15,351 bases of DNA, taken from NCBI GenBank assembly GCA_937893155.1, contig CALBGU010000097.1, positions 1 to 15,351 on the forward strand, in the 5' to 3' direction. The notes beneath the pieces are model-generated. The model was given only the letters and a program-made list of their open reading frames with translations, was not told where the DNA came from and made no database searches. The stretch is from an uncultured Treponema sp. (GTDB lineage: Bacteria; Spirochaetota; Spirochaetia; Treponematales; Treponemataceae). This document shows, in pieces, positions 1-7,126 of the stretch. The position numbers and the translations under genes are program-made. Each line of letters starts with the position of its first letter. Within the stretch, counting starts at the first letter, position 1.

Positions 1-2
1 AC

Positions 3-113
3 TATGCGGCAATGCAGGATTTTATCAGCGCGGTGCAAAAGCTGGTCATAAAGGATGTGGTGAAGTTTACGGACAAGAAGATTTGTGCGACAAAGGCAGT
101 GGTGAGTGGATAA
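3..113 (+). CDS. C-terminal end of an unidentified protein (partial)
   Basis: An open frame enters from the left edge and ends in TAA at 111-113, giving about 36 residues of the C-terminus. It is rich in Val, Lys and Ala and ends in a run of alternating hydrophobic residues (KICATKAVVSG), compatible with a final beta strand. No motif identifies the family and I assign no function. A strong bidirectional terminator begins about 24 bases after the stop, which supports this being a real gene end. The convergent neighbour is rlpA. The start lies outside the window. Confidence 0.55.
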   Translation, partial: YAAMQDFISAVQKLVIKDVVKFTDKKICATKAVVSG

Positions 114-136
114 CTGGTGCTCTTCAGTACACACAA

Positions 137-173
137 AAAAACGGCGGTCTTGAAAAATCGAGCCGCCGTTTTT
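137..173. terminator. Bidirectional intrinsic terminator between convergent genes
   Basis: CGGCGG at 142-147 pairs with CCGCCG at 163-168, extended by A137-141 with T169-173, to give an 11-bp stem with a 15-base loop. A runs on the left and T runs on the right let it work in both directions. It would end the partial plus-strand gene and the minus-strand rlpA unit, whose stop is at 177. Confidence 0.8.
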
Positions 174-176
174 GCT

Positions 177-914
177 TTAGTCTGCACTATCGCGAACAAA
201 ATAATCCGTGAAACCTGCTTTTTCCAAATCAATCAAAGTCTGTTGCACATCATCGGTTGGCAAATCGTGCAAAACCACGCGCGTCACAGACGGACCGTTT
301 TGGAAAACCACATTTTTGAACCCCGCATCAGAAAGGCGTTTTGCCATATTCTCGGCATTTGATTTTTTCCCGTATGCACCAATTTGCACGTCCCAGCGCA
401 AAGAAGCAATCTGCTCTTCGCGCTTTCGGGCTTTTTCCGCAATTTCGGCAGCCTTCGATACCGCCGATGACGCAGGAGCAGGAGATTTTGCCGTTGCACT
501 TTGCTTTTTCTCCGAAGCTGAGCTTGACGCAATTTTTGTGCCGGTAACTTCTGCCGTTGCGTCGGAAACAATCGTCAAAGACACTTTTGCCGTGCCGTTT
601 TTTACCATACCGAGCGCTTCTGCCGCCGCCTTAGAAACATCGATTTCGCGCCCTTTTGCGAATGGACCGCGGTCGTTTACGCGCACATTGACGGACTTTC
701 CGTTATCCAGATTCGTAACGCGCAAGACAGTGCCGAACGGAAGCGTTTTATGCGCCGCCGTATAATCGTACATATTGAATTTTTCGCCGCTTGCCGTTTT
801 TCTGCCGTGAAATTTATCTGCGTAAAACGAAGCCGTCACCCCTGACTTAAAAAGCTCGTCTGAAAATGCCGAAACGCACAAAAATACGAAAAAAATTGTC
901 AAAAATCTTCGCAT
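177..914 (-). CDS. rlpA: RlpA-like septal lytic transglycosylase with SPOR domain
   Basis: 245 residues. A signal peptide (about 1-18, hydrophobic core FLTIFFVFLCVSAFS, no lipobox cysteine) is followed by a double-psi beta-barrel at about 25-115. This carries the family motifs TASGE (40-44), AAH (53-55), LPFGT (58-62) and NDRGPF (80-85); H55 and D81 match the catalytic His and Asp of RlpA. An Ala/Ser/Lys-rich linker leads to a SPOR domain at about 174-241 that begins WDVQIGAYG. RlpA cleaves peptidoglycan strands lacking stem peptides, and SPOR domains direct proteins to the septum by binding denuded glycan; the protein should act in the periplasm. The start is the ATG at 914, with GGGAG a few bases upstream. 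It lies 53 bases after the nuclease gene on the same strand, probably in one operon. Absence of a lipobox suggests a soluble rather than lipoprotein form. Confidence 0.9.
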   Translation of the reverse strand: MRRFLTIFFVFLCVSAFSDELFKSGVTASFYADKFHGRKTASGEKFNMYDYTAAHKTLPFGTVLRVTNLDNGKSVNVRVNDRGPFAKGREIDVSKAAAEALGMVKNGTAKVSLTIVSDATAEVTGTKIASSSASEKKQSATAKSPAPASSAVSKAAEIAEKARKREEQIASLRWDVQIGAYGKKSNAENMAKRLSDAGFKNVVFQNGPSVTRVVLHDLPTDDVQQTLIDLEKAGFTDYFVRDSAD

Positions 915-967
915 ATAATTCTCCCGAAAATGATTATTTATAAAACATCGAACCTACAAGCGCATTG

Positions 968-1405
968 CTACGCCTTTGGAATCCGATATTCCACATATCG
1001 AACCTGTCCCGATTCCACTGCATTTTTTATCTGCAATTCACGCTCCGACAGCTTTGCTTTTCCCGATTTCACCTCGATGAAAAGCACTTCGCTGATGGCT
1101 TTTCCTTCTGATGCGCCCACGAATCCCACAAAATCCACAGGCTTCCCCACAAAACGCACATCGCCTGCGCTGCACGGAAAATCCGGCAAAAAAGGCGCGA
1201 GCTGTTCGCTGACTTGCCCGCCGATAACTGCTCGGGATTTTTTTATTGCATCGCTTCGTTCTGCTTTTATGCGGGATTTCTCGGAAATGCGGCAGTGAAA
1301 AACACCCGCTTCGTGCCCAAGAAAAAACGCGAGCGCACAAATTGCAATGAGCAAAATACAGAGCAAAATGGGGTGCGCTCCAAGAAACAGAAGAATCGTG
1401 TTCAT
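968..1405 (-). CDS. Membrane-anchored endonuclease related to archaeal Holliday junction resolvase
   Basis: 145 residues from the ATG at 1405. Residues 3-30 form one strongly hydrophobic helix. A basic, possibly coiled stretch follows (about 40-58), then a restriction-endonuclease-like domain: IGGQVSEQLAPFLPDFP (61-77), VDFVGF (90-95, D91) and LFIEVKSGKAKLSERE (108-123, with E111 and K113 in the D...ExK arrangement). This pattern is that of the family described as endonuclease related to archaeal Holliday junction resolvase (Pfam Endonuc_Holl). Its cellular role is unknown to me and cleavage activity is inferred from motifs only. An in-frame TTG at 1426 would add 7 residues. I prefer the ATG because GATAAT lies exactly 6 bases upstream of it, as at other unit-leading genes here. 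rlpA follows after 53 bases. Confidence 0.8.
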   Translation of the reverse strand: MNTILLFLGAHPILLCILLIAICALAFFLGHEAGVFHCRISEKSRIKAERSDAIKKSRAVIGGQVSEQLAPFLPDFPCSAGDVRFVGKPVDFVGFVGASEGKAISEVLFIEVKSGKAKLSERELQIKNAVESGQVRYVEYRIPKA

Positions 1406-1411
1406 AAAAAT

Positions 1412-1440
1412 ATTATCGGCATACAAAAGACTCTGAGCGC
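1412..1440 (-). promoter_or_regulatory. Probable leaderless promoter of the nuclease-rlpA unit
   Basis: On the minus strand GATAAT (1412-1417, five of six matches to TATAAT) is followed by six bases (ATTTTT) and then the ATG at 1405. No good -35 is seen 17 bases upstream (GCGCTC). The spacing alone matches the other start sites in the window and supports the ATG over the upstream TTG. Confidence 0.4.
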
Positions 1441-1527
1441 ATTTTTGCCGCGAAAAATCTTACTATTGTCGGAAGACAAAATCGAGAACAGATTTTTGAA
1501 GTAAAATGACGATTTTTTTATTTTAGG

Positions 1528-1556
1528 TTGTCAACTTCAAAAAAAAAGCATATAAT
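1528..1556 (+). promoter_or_regulatory. Strong sigma70-type promoter placing the start at the ComFB ATG
   Basis: TTGTCA (1528-1533) and a perfect TATAAT (1551-1556) are separated by 17 bases. Only seven bases (ACAAGTT) lie between the -10 and the ATG at 1564, so the predicted +1 is at or one base before the A of ATG. No Shine-Dalgarno site is possible on such a transcript. This is the best promoter in the window. Confidence 0.85.
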
Positions 1557-1563
1557 ACAAGTT

Positions 1564-2283
1564 ATGAATATACATAACATAATGGAAGAGCAAGTCTACT
1601 CCCGAATCAATGACCTTTATGATAAACTTAAGCAGGATAACGCTTCATGGCTCTCCTGTGACTGCGAGAATTGTCGTTTGGACACAGTCAGTTATGTTCT
1701 GAACAGAATTCCTCCAAAATACGTTGTTTCAGGACGTGGGGCGACGTATTTTTCTGATGTGCTCAGAAATTCGCAGCTTAACGCAGATATTGATGCACTT
1801 GGAATTGAGGGCATTCGCTTGGTAAATTCTGCGAAACGTCCGTATCATAATGTTTCTCGTGGTAAATGTGTTGAGGAAGAAGTGCCGTCTCCTCGATTTG
1901 ATTTCCCGACGTTTCAGGGCGTTGTTATGGACGGAAGTTCGTTCGAGCCGCTTTCTGACGCAACTATTACGCTTAAAATCGGCGGCGAATTGGCAACGAT
2001 GCGCGATATTACGTGGGCAAATCCGTGCAAGACATTTAAGACAACGAAGGGCGCATATTCGTTTTGGGTAAAGTCAATCGTGGCAGAAAAAAGCGGAGAA
2101 CAGAAAATTTTTGATTTTTCCCTTGAAATTACTGCTGACGGTTATGCTCCGATTTCGTATTCGTTTGAAGTGCCTGTTGTAAGCGCGGATAATGTGCAAA
2201 AAGGCGAACTGAATATGACTTATGCGCTCAAAATTCAAGATTTGTTCTTGTTCCGTGCGGATATTGAAAATCCGATGGAATAA
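1564..2283 (+). CDS. ComFB-family protein with C-terminal beta-sandwich domain
   Basis: 239 residues. The N-terminal part (about 1-60) fits the ComFB family: an NIMEEQV helix start, the cysteine cluster CDCENCRLD (C32, C34, C37), and YVLNRIPPKYVVS (44-56), the counterpart of the family's LNxLPPKYV motif. ComFB proteins were first linked to late competence in Bacillus and more recently reported as receptors for cyclic di-nucleotides. Residues about 117-230 look like a carboxypeptidase-regulatory-like or transthyretin-like beta-sandwich (FQGVVMDGSSFEPLSDATITLK, then a GAYSFWV strand), unlike the short stand-alone ComFB. There is no signal peptide, so it is probably cytoplasmic. The frame can be read back to TTG at 1528, but that TTG is the -35 hexamer, so the ATG at 1564 is the start. 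Ligand binding is inferred. A strong terminator follows. Confidence 0.8.
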   Translation: MNIHNIMEEQVYSRINDLYDKLKQDNASWLSCDCENCRLDTVSYVLNRIPPKYVVSGRGATYFSDVLRNSQLNADIDALGIEGIRLVNSAKRPYHNVSRGKCVEEEVPSPRFDFPTFQGVVMDGSSFEPLSDATITLKIGGELATMRDITWANPCKTFKTTKGAYSFWVKSIVAEKSGEQKIFDFSLEITADGYAPISYSFEVPVVSADNVQKGELNMTYALKIQDLFLFRADIENPME

Positions 2284-2284
2284 A

Positions 2285-2308
2285 AAGGTAAAAGCTAAGG
2301 TAAAAGCT
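2285..2308 (+). repeat. Perfect 12-bp tandem duplication after a stop codon
   Basis: AAGGTAAAAGCT occurs twice in a row (2285-2296 and 2297-2308), two bases after the ComFB stop and before the terminator. It is probably a simple duplication with no evident function. Confidence 0.7.
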
Positions 2309-2318
2309 ATCGAACAGA

Positions 2319-2351
2319 AAAAGCTCTGCCTGTGTGGGCGGAGTTTTTTTT
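2319..2351 (+). terminator. Intrinsic terminator of the ComFB gene
   Basis: CTCTGCC (2324-2330) pairs with GGCGGAG (2337-2343), with one T-G wobble and a six-base loop TGTGTG, followed by eight T (2344-2351). Upstream A residues extend the stem against the T tract. Confidence 0.85.
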
Positions 2352-2390
2352 GCAGTCATAAAAATTCCGATTCGGTGTGCACAAAACGGC

Positions 2391-2419
2391 TTGTATCGGC
2401 GCTGACAAAATAGTATGCT
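2391..2419 (+). promoter_or_regulatory. Probable promoter of the HAD phosphatase gene
   Basis: TTGTAT (2391-2396), a 17-base spacer and TATGCT (2414-2419) lie just after the ComFB terminator. Eight bases (TCTTTGGT) separate the -10 from the ATG at 2428, so the transcript would carry at most one or two leader bases. The hexamers are imperfect; the spacing agrees with neighbouring units. Confidence 0.55.
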
Positions 2420-2427
2420 TCTTTGGT

Positions 2428-3120
2428 ATGATTTTGTTTAACGATACGAAAGACGACATTGAAGCAATTATTTTTGATATGGACGGCGTTCTTTTGGATT
2501 CCGAAACGATGACGATTGAATGTTGGCGAAAAGCTGCCCGCGAAATCGGCATTGCAAAGGACGATATTGACGAAGCAAATACGACTTGTATGGGCAGAAA
2601 CATCGCTGATACGGTGTCGTATCTAGATAATCGCTACAAAGAAACCATTGCGCATTTTGACGGAATGACATTCCGAAAGAGAACCTCGGCGCTTTTTATT
2701 GAGATGAGCGAGGGCAAGCCGATTCCGCTGATGCCATACGCGCGAGAATGTCTTGAAGCATTGGCAAAAACACCGCTGAAAATCGCCCTCGCTTCGTCCA
2801 CGCGGGAAAGCACCGTGCGAAAAGAACTGGCGCAAGTGGATTTATTGCGTTATTTCCAAACCATAACCACGGGCGATATGGTGGAGCATTCAAAACCTGC
2901 GCCGGATATTTACCTCAAGGCTGCGTCTTCGCTGGGGATTGCGCCGGAAAAATGCGTTGCCGTGGAAGACAGCCCGAATGGTGCAACGAGCGCGGTGCGA
3001 GCGGGCATAAAGTGTATCCTCGTGCCCGATAAATTGCAGCCAACAAACGAACTTCGTGCTGCGATGTGGAAAGTGCTGCCGTCATTGGAAGCGCTCTGCT
3101 CTTGCGGTGGTAATCTTTAA
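2428..3120 (+). CDS. HAD-superfamily phosphatase, beta-phosphoglucomutase-like subfamily
   Basis: 230 residues with all four HAD motifs: I FDMDGVLLD (16-24; nucleophile D17, acid/base D19), II LASST (121-125), III KPAPDIY (156-162; K156) and IV VEDSPNG (179-185; D181). An alpha-helical cap lies between motifs I and II (about 25-95), as in subfamily IA enzymes that dephosphorylate sugar phosphates or interconvert beta-phosphoglucose. The substrate cannot be told from sequence. It is cytoplasmic. The frame runs upstream to 2377, but the ATG at 2428 is chosen because a promoter sits directly in front and family members begin shortly before motif I. The short Cys/Gly tail (ALCSCGGNL) has no known meaning. 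The pyrophosphatase gene begins 50 bases later and no terminator is seen between them, so read-through is likely. Confidence 0.88.
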   Translation: MILFNDTKDDIEAIIFDMDGVLLDSETMTIECWRKAAREIGIAKDDIDEANTTCMGRNIADTVSYLDNRYKETIAHFDGMTFRKRTSALFIEMSEGKPIPLMPYARECLEALAKTPLKIALASSTRESTVRKELAQVDLLRYFQTITTGDMVEHSKPAPDIYLKAASSLGIAPEKCVAVEDSPNGATSAVRAGIKCILVPDKLQPTNELRAAMWKVLPSLEALCSCGGNL

Positions 3121-3132
3121 CGCCGATGAGTG

Positions 3133-3164
3133 TTGCAGAAAACGCACAATATTTGTACTATAAA
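3133..3164 (+). promoter_or_regulatory. Probable promoter of the pyrophosphatase gene
   Basis: TTGCAG (3133-3138), 17 bases, then TACTAT (3156-3161), nine bases before the ATG at 3171. An overlapping TATAAA (3159-3164) lies exactly six bases before the ATG but would need a 20-base spacer. Either choice leaves almost no leader. Confidence 0.45.
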
Positions 3165-3170
3165 GATGTT

Positions 3171-4823
3171 ATGAAGAAAACAATTTACATCATCGGACAC
3201 AGAAATCCTGATACCGATTCCGTGGTTGCCGCGACCGCGTATGCGCGGCTCAAACAGCTTCTGGGACACAAAGAATATGTCGCCGCGCGTGCTGGGCATT
3301 TGTCGCCGCAGACGGAATATATTTTTCATCGCTTCAAAGTTCCAAGCCCGCAGTATATTCCCGACCTCGTGCCGAAAACCGCGTATTATATGAGCGGGCA
3401 GTGCGAGACGGTGAGCGAAAATGCTTCGCTGTGGCACGCCGTGCACAAAATGCAAAACAGCGCAGATAAGGTGCTGCCGGTTGTGGACGAAAAGGGCTGC
3501 TACAAGGCTCTTTTGCACTACAACGCATTTGCGCAGAACGTGTTGGGCATTTTGAACCCCGAAAATGAGGCGGCAATTTCCACGAGCATTGCGCTTATCC
3601 GCGACACGCTCAACGCACAGCCGCTTATCATAAAGAATGAAAACGAGATTTTCAAATGCACGGTGCTTGTCAGTGCGAGCGAAATTGACACGTTCAAGGC
3701 GGTTATCAACGAGCATTTGAGCGAGAATATCGTGGTTATTGCGGGCGACCGGCGCGAGATTCAGGAATACTGCATTTCAAAGGGCGTGCGTGCGATTATC
3801 ACGACGAGCGGAATGCTTTTTGATAAAGATTTGCAAGACAAGGCTGAAAAAAAAGGCGTATCGGTGCTTTCAAGCCCCTACGACACGTCGGCGACGAGTA
3901 TGCTTATCGCGTATTCTACGCCTGTTTCGATTATCGCGGACAAAAGTGCGCCTGCGGTGAGCCGAGTGGACACCGTGGCGAAAATCCGAAATATTTTGCG
4001 CGAAAGTCCGAGCCGCTGTTTGCCCGTTGTGGACGATAAAAATCGTGTTATCGGCTTGATTAACGAAAGCGACCTTGCGCACGAGCCGAATGTGGAGCTG
4101 GTTTTGGTGGACCACAATGAGCTTTCTCAGGCAGTGGAGGGCGTGGAGCATTATCGCATTCAAGAAATTATCGACCATCACCGCCTTGGCAATTTGAGCA
4201 CGAAATATCCGATTACGTTTATCAACAAACCTGTCGGCTCGACGGCGACGCTCGTTGCCTCATTGTATCGCGAAAACCGCGTATCGATTCCCAAGGATAT
4301 GGCGGAGATTCTGCTGTGCGGCATTTTGAGCGACACGCTCATTTTGCAGAGCGCAACGACGACCGACGTGGACAGAAAGATGGCTGAATATCTTTCCAAC
4401 ATCACAGGATTGGACGTGCAGACGCTGGGGCGCGACATCGTAACGGCAGGAAGCCACATCGGCGACCGAAAAGCCGGCGAGGTCATTCATCAGGATATGA
4501 AGGAATACAACGACGAGAAAATCAAGTACACGGTCAGCCAGATTGAAGTGGACAACACCGACGAGATAATGAGCCGCAAAAAAGAGTTCCTCGATGAGCT
4601 TGAGTTTGAGCGCAGAAGCCACGGCGCGCTGTTTTCGGCGCTGTTGGTCACGGACATCACCAAATTGTCGTCGATTATGCTTATGGTGAGCGAGGGCGAC
4701 TTTTTGCAGCAGATTGATTTCCCGATAAAAGAATCCAATGTGTTCTACTTAAAAGACGTAGTGAGCCGCAAAAAGCAGCTTATCCCGATGTTGAGCGAAC
4801 AACTCGAAAAAATCGCTGAATAA
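3171..4823 (+). CDS. ppaC: Manganese-dependent inorganic pyrophosphatase with CBS and DRTGG regulatory insert
   Basis: 550 residues. Family II pyrophosphatase that hydrolyses pyrophosphate to two phosphates in the cytoplasm, driving biosynthetic reactions. The DHH catalytic domain is split: its first part has GHRNPDTDS (9-17; metal ligands H10, D14, D16), and it resumes near 305 with LVDHNE (312-317) and DHHRLG (335-340). The DHHA2 domain ends with the substrate-binding SRKKQ (532-536). Inserted between about 70 and 303 are a CBS motif, a DRTGG-like domain (about 131-245) and a second CBS motif (LPVVDDKNRVIGLINESDL, 284-302). In characterised CBS-pyrophosphatases this insert binds adenine nucleotides: AMP/ADP inhibit, ATP or diadenosine polyphosphates activate. 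The frame extends to an ATG at 3126, but the family start and the promoter both favour 3171. A terminator follows. Confidence 0.93.
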   Translation: MKKTIYIIGHRNPDTDSVVAATAYARLKQLLGHKEYVAARAGHLSPQTEYIFHRFKVPSPQYIPDLVPKTAYYMSGQCETVSENASLWHAVHKMQNSADKVLPVVDEKGCYKALLHYNAFAQNVLGILNPENEAAISTSIALIRDTLNAQPLIIKNENEIFKCTVLVSASEIDTFKAVINEHLSENIVVIAGDRREIQEYCISKGVRAIITTSGMLFDKDLQDKAEKKGVSVLSSPYDTSATSMLIAYSTPVSIIADKSAPAVSRVDTVAKIRNILRESPSRCLPVVDDKNRVIGLINESDLAHEPNVELVLVDHNELSQAVEGVEHYRIQEIIDHHRLGNLSTKYPITFINKPVGSTATLVASLYRENRVSIPKDMAEILLCGILSDTLILQSATTTDVDRKMAEYLSNITGLDVQTLGRDIVTAGSHIGDRKAGEVIHQDMKEYNDEKIKYTVSQIEVDNTDEIMSRKKEFLDELEFERRSHGALFSALLVTDITKLSSIMLMVSEGDFLQQIDFPIKESNVFYLKDVVSRKKQLIPMLSEQLEKIAE

Positions 4824-4837
4824 ACGGCTGGTTTTGT

Positions 4838-4886
4838 AAAAACGGCGCGCTGAAACGGTATTTTGTTTTGGCTCGCCGTTTTTTTT
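4838..4886 (+). terminator. Intrinsic terminator of the pyrophosphatase gene
   Basis: AAAAACGGCG (4838-4847) pairs with CGCCGTTTTT (4874-4883), and the T run continues to 4886. The loop is long (26 bases), which makes it less canonical than the others here. Confidence 0.65.
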
Positions 4887-4891
4887 GGCTT

Positions 4892-4905
4892 TTTTCGCGC
4901 GAAAA
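4892..4905. repeat. 14-bp perfect palindrome TTTTCGCGCGAAAA
   Basis: A perfect self-complementary 14-mer in the 235-base gap between the pyrophosphatase gene and the next gene, just after the terminator. It could be an operator or a remnant hairpin. The rest of the gap (4906 to about 5020) is AT-rich and I see nothing else in it before the promoter at 5024. Confidence 0.5.
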
Positions 4906-5023
4906 GTCAACGGCGATTGAGCGCGATAACGGCGCAATTATTTTTTTATATCTCCAAAAACGCCAAAAGAAAAAGCGCGGGGGCAAATTTTGCAATAAAT
5001 CACATTAAAAGTTTAATAATTGC

Positions 5024-5052
5024 TTGTTGAAACGGCATAACTTTGCTAATAT
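5024..5052 (+). promoter_or_regulatory. Probable leaderless promoter of the 652-residue protein gene
   Basis: TTGTTG (5024-5029), 17 bases, TAATAT (5047-5052), then exactly six bases (GGAAGT) before the ATG at 5059. The hexamers are partial matches. GGA lies too close to the ATG for a normal Shine-Dalgarno site. Confidence 0.5.
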
Positions 5053-5058
5053 GGAAGT

Positions 5059-7017
5059 ATGGCAAATGTGAATATTTCTGCAATAATCAAGTCTATAAGT
5101 TCTAAAAATCACGTTGGAATTATATCTTTCAATGAATTATGCGATTATTTTTATAAATATGCAAAAAAACATATTGATGAAAATGCGGATTTAGCACCGT
5201 ATACAACGGCTGATTTTCAAACAACGCTCAGGCGCGATTTGAATATGCTTGCGCAAAACGGGGAAATTGTTCTGATTGCGCCTGACGAAGAAAAAATGGC
5301 GATTGCGATTGTGTCGTTCTATGTGGAGCGATATGCGTCGATTTTCAATGATATTCAGGATAATCCGGGCATTTCGTATCCGACGGTCGATGAGCTTCCC
5401 AAAAAGGTGCCGCGCGACATTTTGAGCAAGGTGAATGCGGCGGATTTTATCCAAGCGCACATCGAAAAGCCGCTCAAGGACGACTGCTCTCTGTATGCGC
5501 TTGAGTTCCCAAAGGGAGTGGCTTCTGTGCTGTTCCCGTCAACGATTACGGTTGAAAGCTTGCTGGAATCTGCTCTGGCAAAAATTCAGACATTGCTGGC
5601 AAAAGAGGAATCTCACGATTATTTCCTCAAAAAACTTATTGTGGCAAATCAGGGCAAAGAGATTTCAATAAACAATTTTTTTGACCAATTTGTGCAAAGT
5701 CCCCGCGATGCTGTGAATGCGCTGAAAACAAACGGCGATACATTCTATTATTGGAGTCAGTTGTGCTTTTTTATCAAGCAGGATTACGAAAAATCAAAGG
5801 AATACGACCAAAAAGATGTGAGCATTTTGCAGGCGGTGTATATCGCTGAGTTTGCAACTTCGTTTTACAAAAACAAAACGCAGCAGAATTTGCAGCGGGA
5901 TTTGGCATTCAAACAGCTTGATAGTTCATTTTTGAAGCCGCCGTATTATTTTTCGTTTAGGGATATTTCAAAGTTTGCAGACGCAAAAGGTGTGCCGCTT
6001 TTGGGGCAGTACACGGAGCAGGAACTCAAAGATTACCTGCATTTGATAACAACCGATGCGCCTGAAAATATGCTTCCGCGCGTGCTTGTGTTCAAAACGG
6101 ACGCGGACCAGCATTATTTTATCCTCAAAGACAAGGTGATTCCGCTCATTGTGCGCCTGTGTTCTGATGCGCGAATTACGGTACGCGAGCGAATGACAAA
6201 CGAATGGTTTTCAACGCTCAGAAAATTCCAAATGCTTCCGGAAATGAAGTCGCAGATGGAGTTTGAGAAAAAATTGGAGCAGGAAGTCGATATAACATCG
6301 CCTGTTTTGTGTGCGCTGTTAAAATCACCGTTTTTGCCCACGATTCATTTTGAAATGCAGGAGGCGCGCACTCCGTCTTCTGAGTTGGTGAATCTGTTTA
6401 TAAACGGCGAGTTGATTCCGTATAGCGAGATTTTGATGATGAGCCGTCAGGAATTGCTTGCCGATGCAAAAATCAAGTTGCCGTTTTGGTATTCGATTCC
6501 GGTGGTTTCGTGGTTTATGTCGCTTTTGTTCCGTCCGCCAAAGCCTAAAACTCCAAAGAAGTCGCCAAAAGAGAAAATCAAAGAAAAAATGCAGAAGAAC
6601 GAGGAAACTGCGGCTATTGCCAAGGCTGAAGTTGCGGCTGCGGCGAGCGATAAGCGCAATCCGAAGATTTCGCGTGCGCGGGAACTTCGGGCATCGGCGC
6701 AATTTGCGGAAACGCAGCTTGTTCCTGCAAGTTCTTCGATTGACCGTGAGCTTGAATCGTATGTGCATGAATGGAATCAGTTGATTGATAAAACGGCTCG
6801 CGATAATCTTGTGGAAGATGTTAATTCGCTTATTCGTGATTATATGCGAAAAGTGTTGAGAACGCTGAAATCTGATGGATTTACGTTGGATAGAATCCAA
6901 AATCTTGCGGATACTCTCGTAAAAACGCCGAGTATGCAAAAAATTAAAAATCATGATGCGCTTTTTATGTATGTTCAATTATATATGATTAAGCTGGTAA
7001 AAAGCATTCCGAATTAA
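5059..7017 (+). CDS. Conserved-looking protein of unknown function with a membrane-associating segment
   Basis: 652 residues; I do not recognise the family. There is no signal peptide. The N-terminal third (about 1-180) is mixed alpha/beta, and its first 75 residues, with DFQTTLRRDLNMLAQNGEIVLI (52-73), could be a winged-helix-like fold. The middle is helical with many aromatic residues. One hydrophobic segment (LPFWYSIPVVSWFMSLLF, 474-491) is followed at once by a Pro/Lys-rich stretch (492-513) and an Ala/Lys/Glu helix, as in a membrane-dipping hairpin or anchor with a cytoplasmic tail. The C-terminal 90 residues are predicted helical. It has its own promoter and a strong terminator. The next gene on the same strand is a double AAA+ ATPase, so it may be a partner or substrate of that enzyme; this rests on neighbourhood only. 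Confidence 0.8.
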   Translation: MANVNISAIIKSISSKNHVGIISFNELCDYFYKYAKKHIDENADLAPYTTADFQTTLRRDLNMLAQNGEIVLIAPDEEKMAIAIVSFYVERYASIFNDIQDNPGISYPTVDELPKKVPRDILSKVNAADFIQAHIEKPLKDDCSLYALEFPKGVASVLFPSTITVESLLESALAKIQTLLAKEESHDYFLKKLIVANQGKEISINNFFDQFVQSPRDAVNALKTNGDTFYYWSQLCFFIKQDYEKSKEYDQKDVSILQAVYIAEFATSFYKNKTQQNLQRDLAFKQLDSSFLKPPYYFSFRDISKFADAKGVPLLGQYTEQELKDYLHLITTDAPENMLPRVLVFKTDADQHYFILKDKVIPLIVRLCSDARITVRERMTNEWFSTLRKFQMLPEMKSQMEFEKKLEQEVDITSPVLCALLKSPFLPTIHFEMQEARTPSSELVNLFINGELIPYSEILMMSRQELLADAKIKLPFWYSIPVVSWFMSLLFRPPKPKTPKKSPKEKIKEKMQKNEETAAIAKAEVAAAASDKRNPKISRARELRASAQFAETQLVPASSSIDRELESYVHEWNQLIDKTARDNLVEDVNSLIRDYMRKVLRTLKSDGFTLDRIQNLADTLVKTPSMQKIKNHDALFMYVQLYMIKLVKSIPN

Positions 7018-7031
7018 CAAACATTCGATTT

Positions 7032-7065
7032 CGGCAGACTTTTCTAGCAAGTCTGCCGTTTTTTT
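7032..7065 (+). terminator. Strong intrinsic terminator
   Basis: CGGCAGACTT (7032-7041) pairs perfectly with AAGTCTGCCG (7049-7058) around a seven-base loop, followed by seven T (7059-7065). It separates the 652-residue protein gene from the AAA+ gene. Confidence 0.92.
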
Positions 7066-7092
7066 ACGAAAAAAAAGAAAATCTTGTCAAAT

Positions 7093-7121
7093 TTGTATAA
7101 ATTGCTTATATCTTATATATA
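7093..7121 (+). promoter_or_regulatory. Probable promoter of the AAA+ gene
   Basis: TTGTAT (7093-7098), 17 bases, TATATA (7116-7121), then five bases (GAATT) to the ATG at 7127. An alternative is TTGTCA (7084-7089), 17 bases, TATATC (7107-7112), which would start about eight bases before the ATG. No Shine-Dalgarno site fits either transcript. Confidence 0.5.
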
Positions 7122-7126
7122 GAATT

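Noticed and set aside
208..765. Long plus-strand ORF opposite rlpA, and similar long antisense frames opposite the pyrophosphatase, hemW and the 652-residue protein
   Set aside because: They are antisense shadows of genes with clear family motifs or strong coding context, and they have low-complexity, Arg/Phe/Ser-rich translations without starts or motifs.
1528..1563. Upstream TTG start that would extend the ComFB protein by 12 residues
   Set aside because: That TTG is part of a near-consensus -35 hexamer, and the extension would span the whole promoter; the family start fits the ATG at 1564.
3126..3170. Upstream ATG extending the pyrophosphatase by 15 residues
   Set aside because: DHH pyrophosphatases begin a few residues before the GHRNPDTDS motif, and the extension covers the probable promoter. 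It cannot be fully excluded because it lies close behind the HAD stop.
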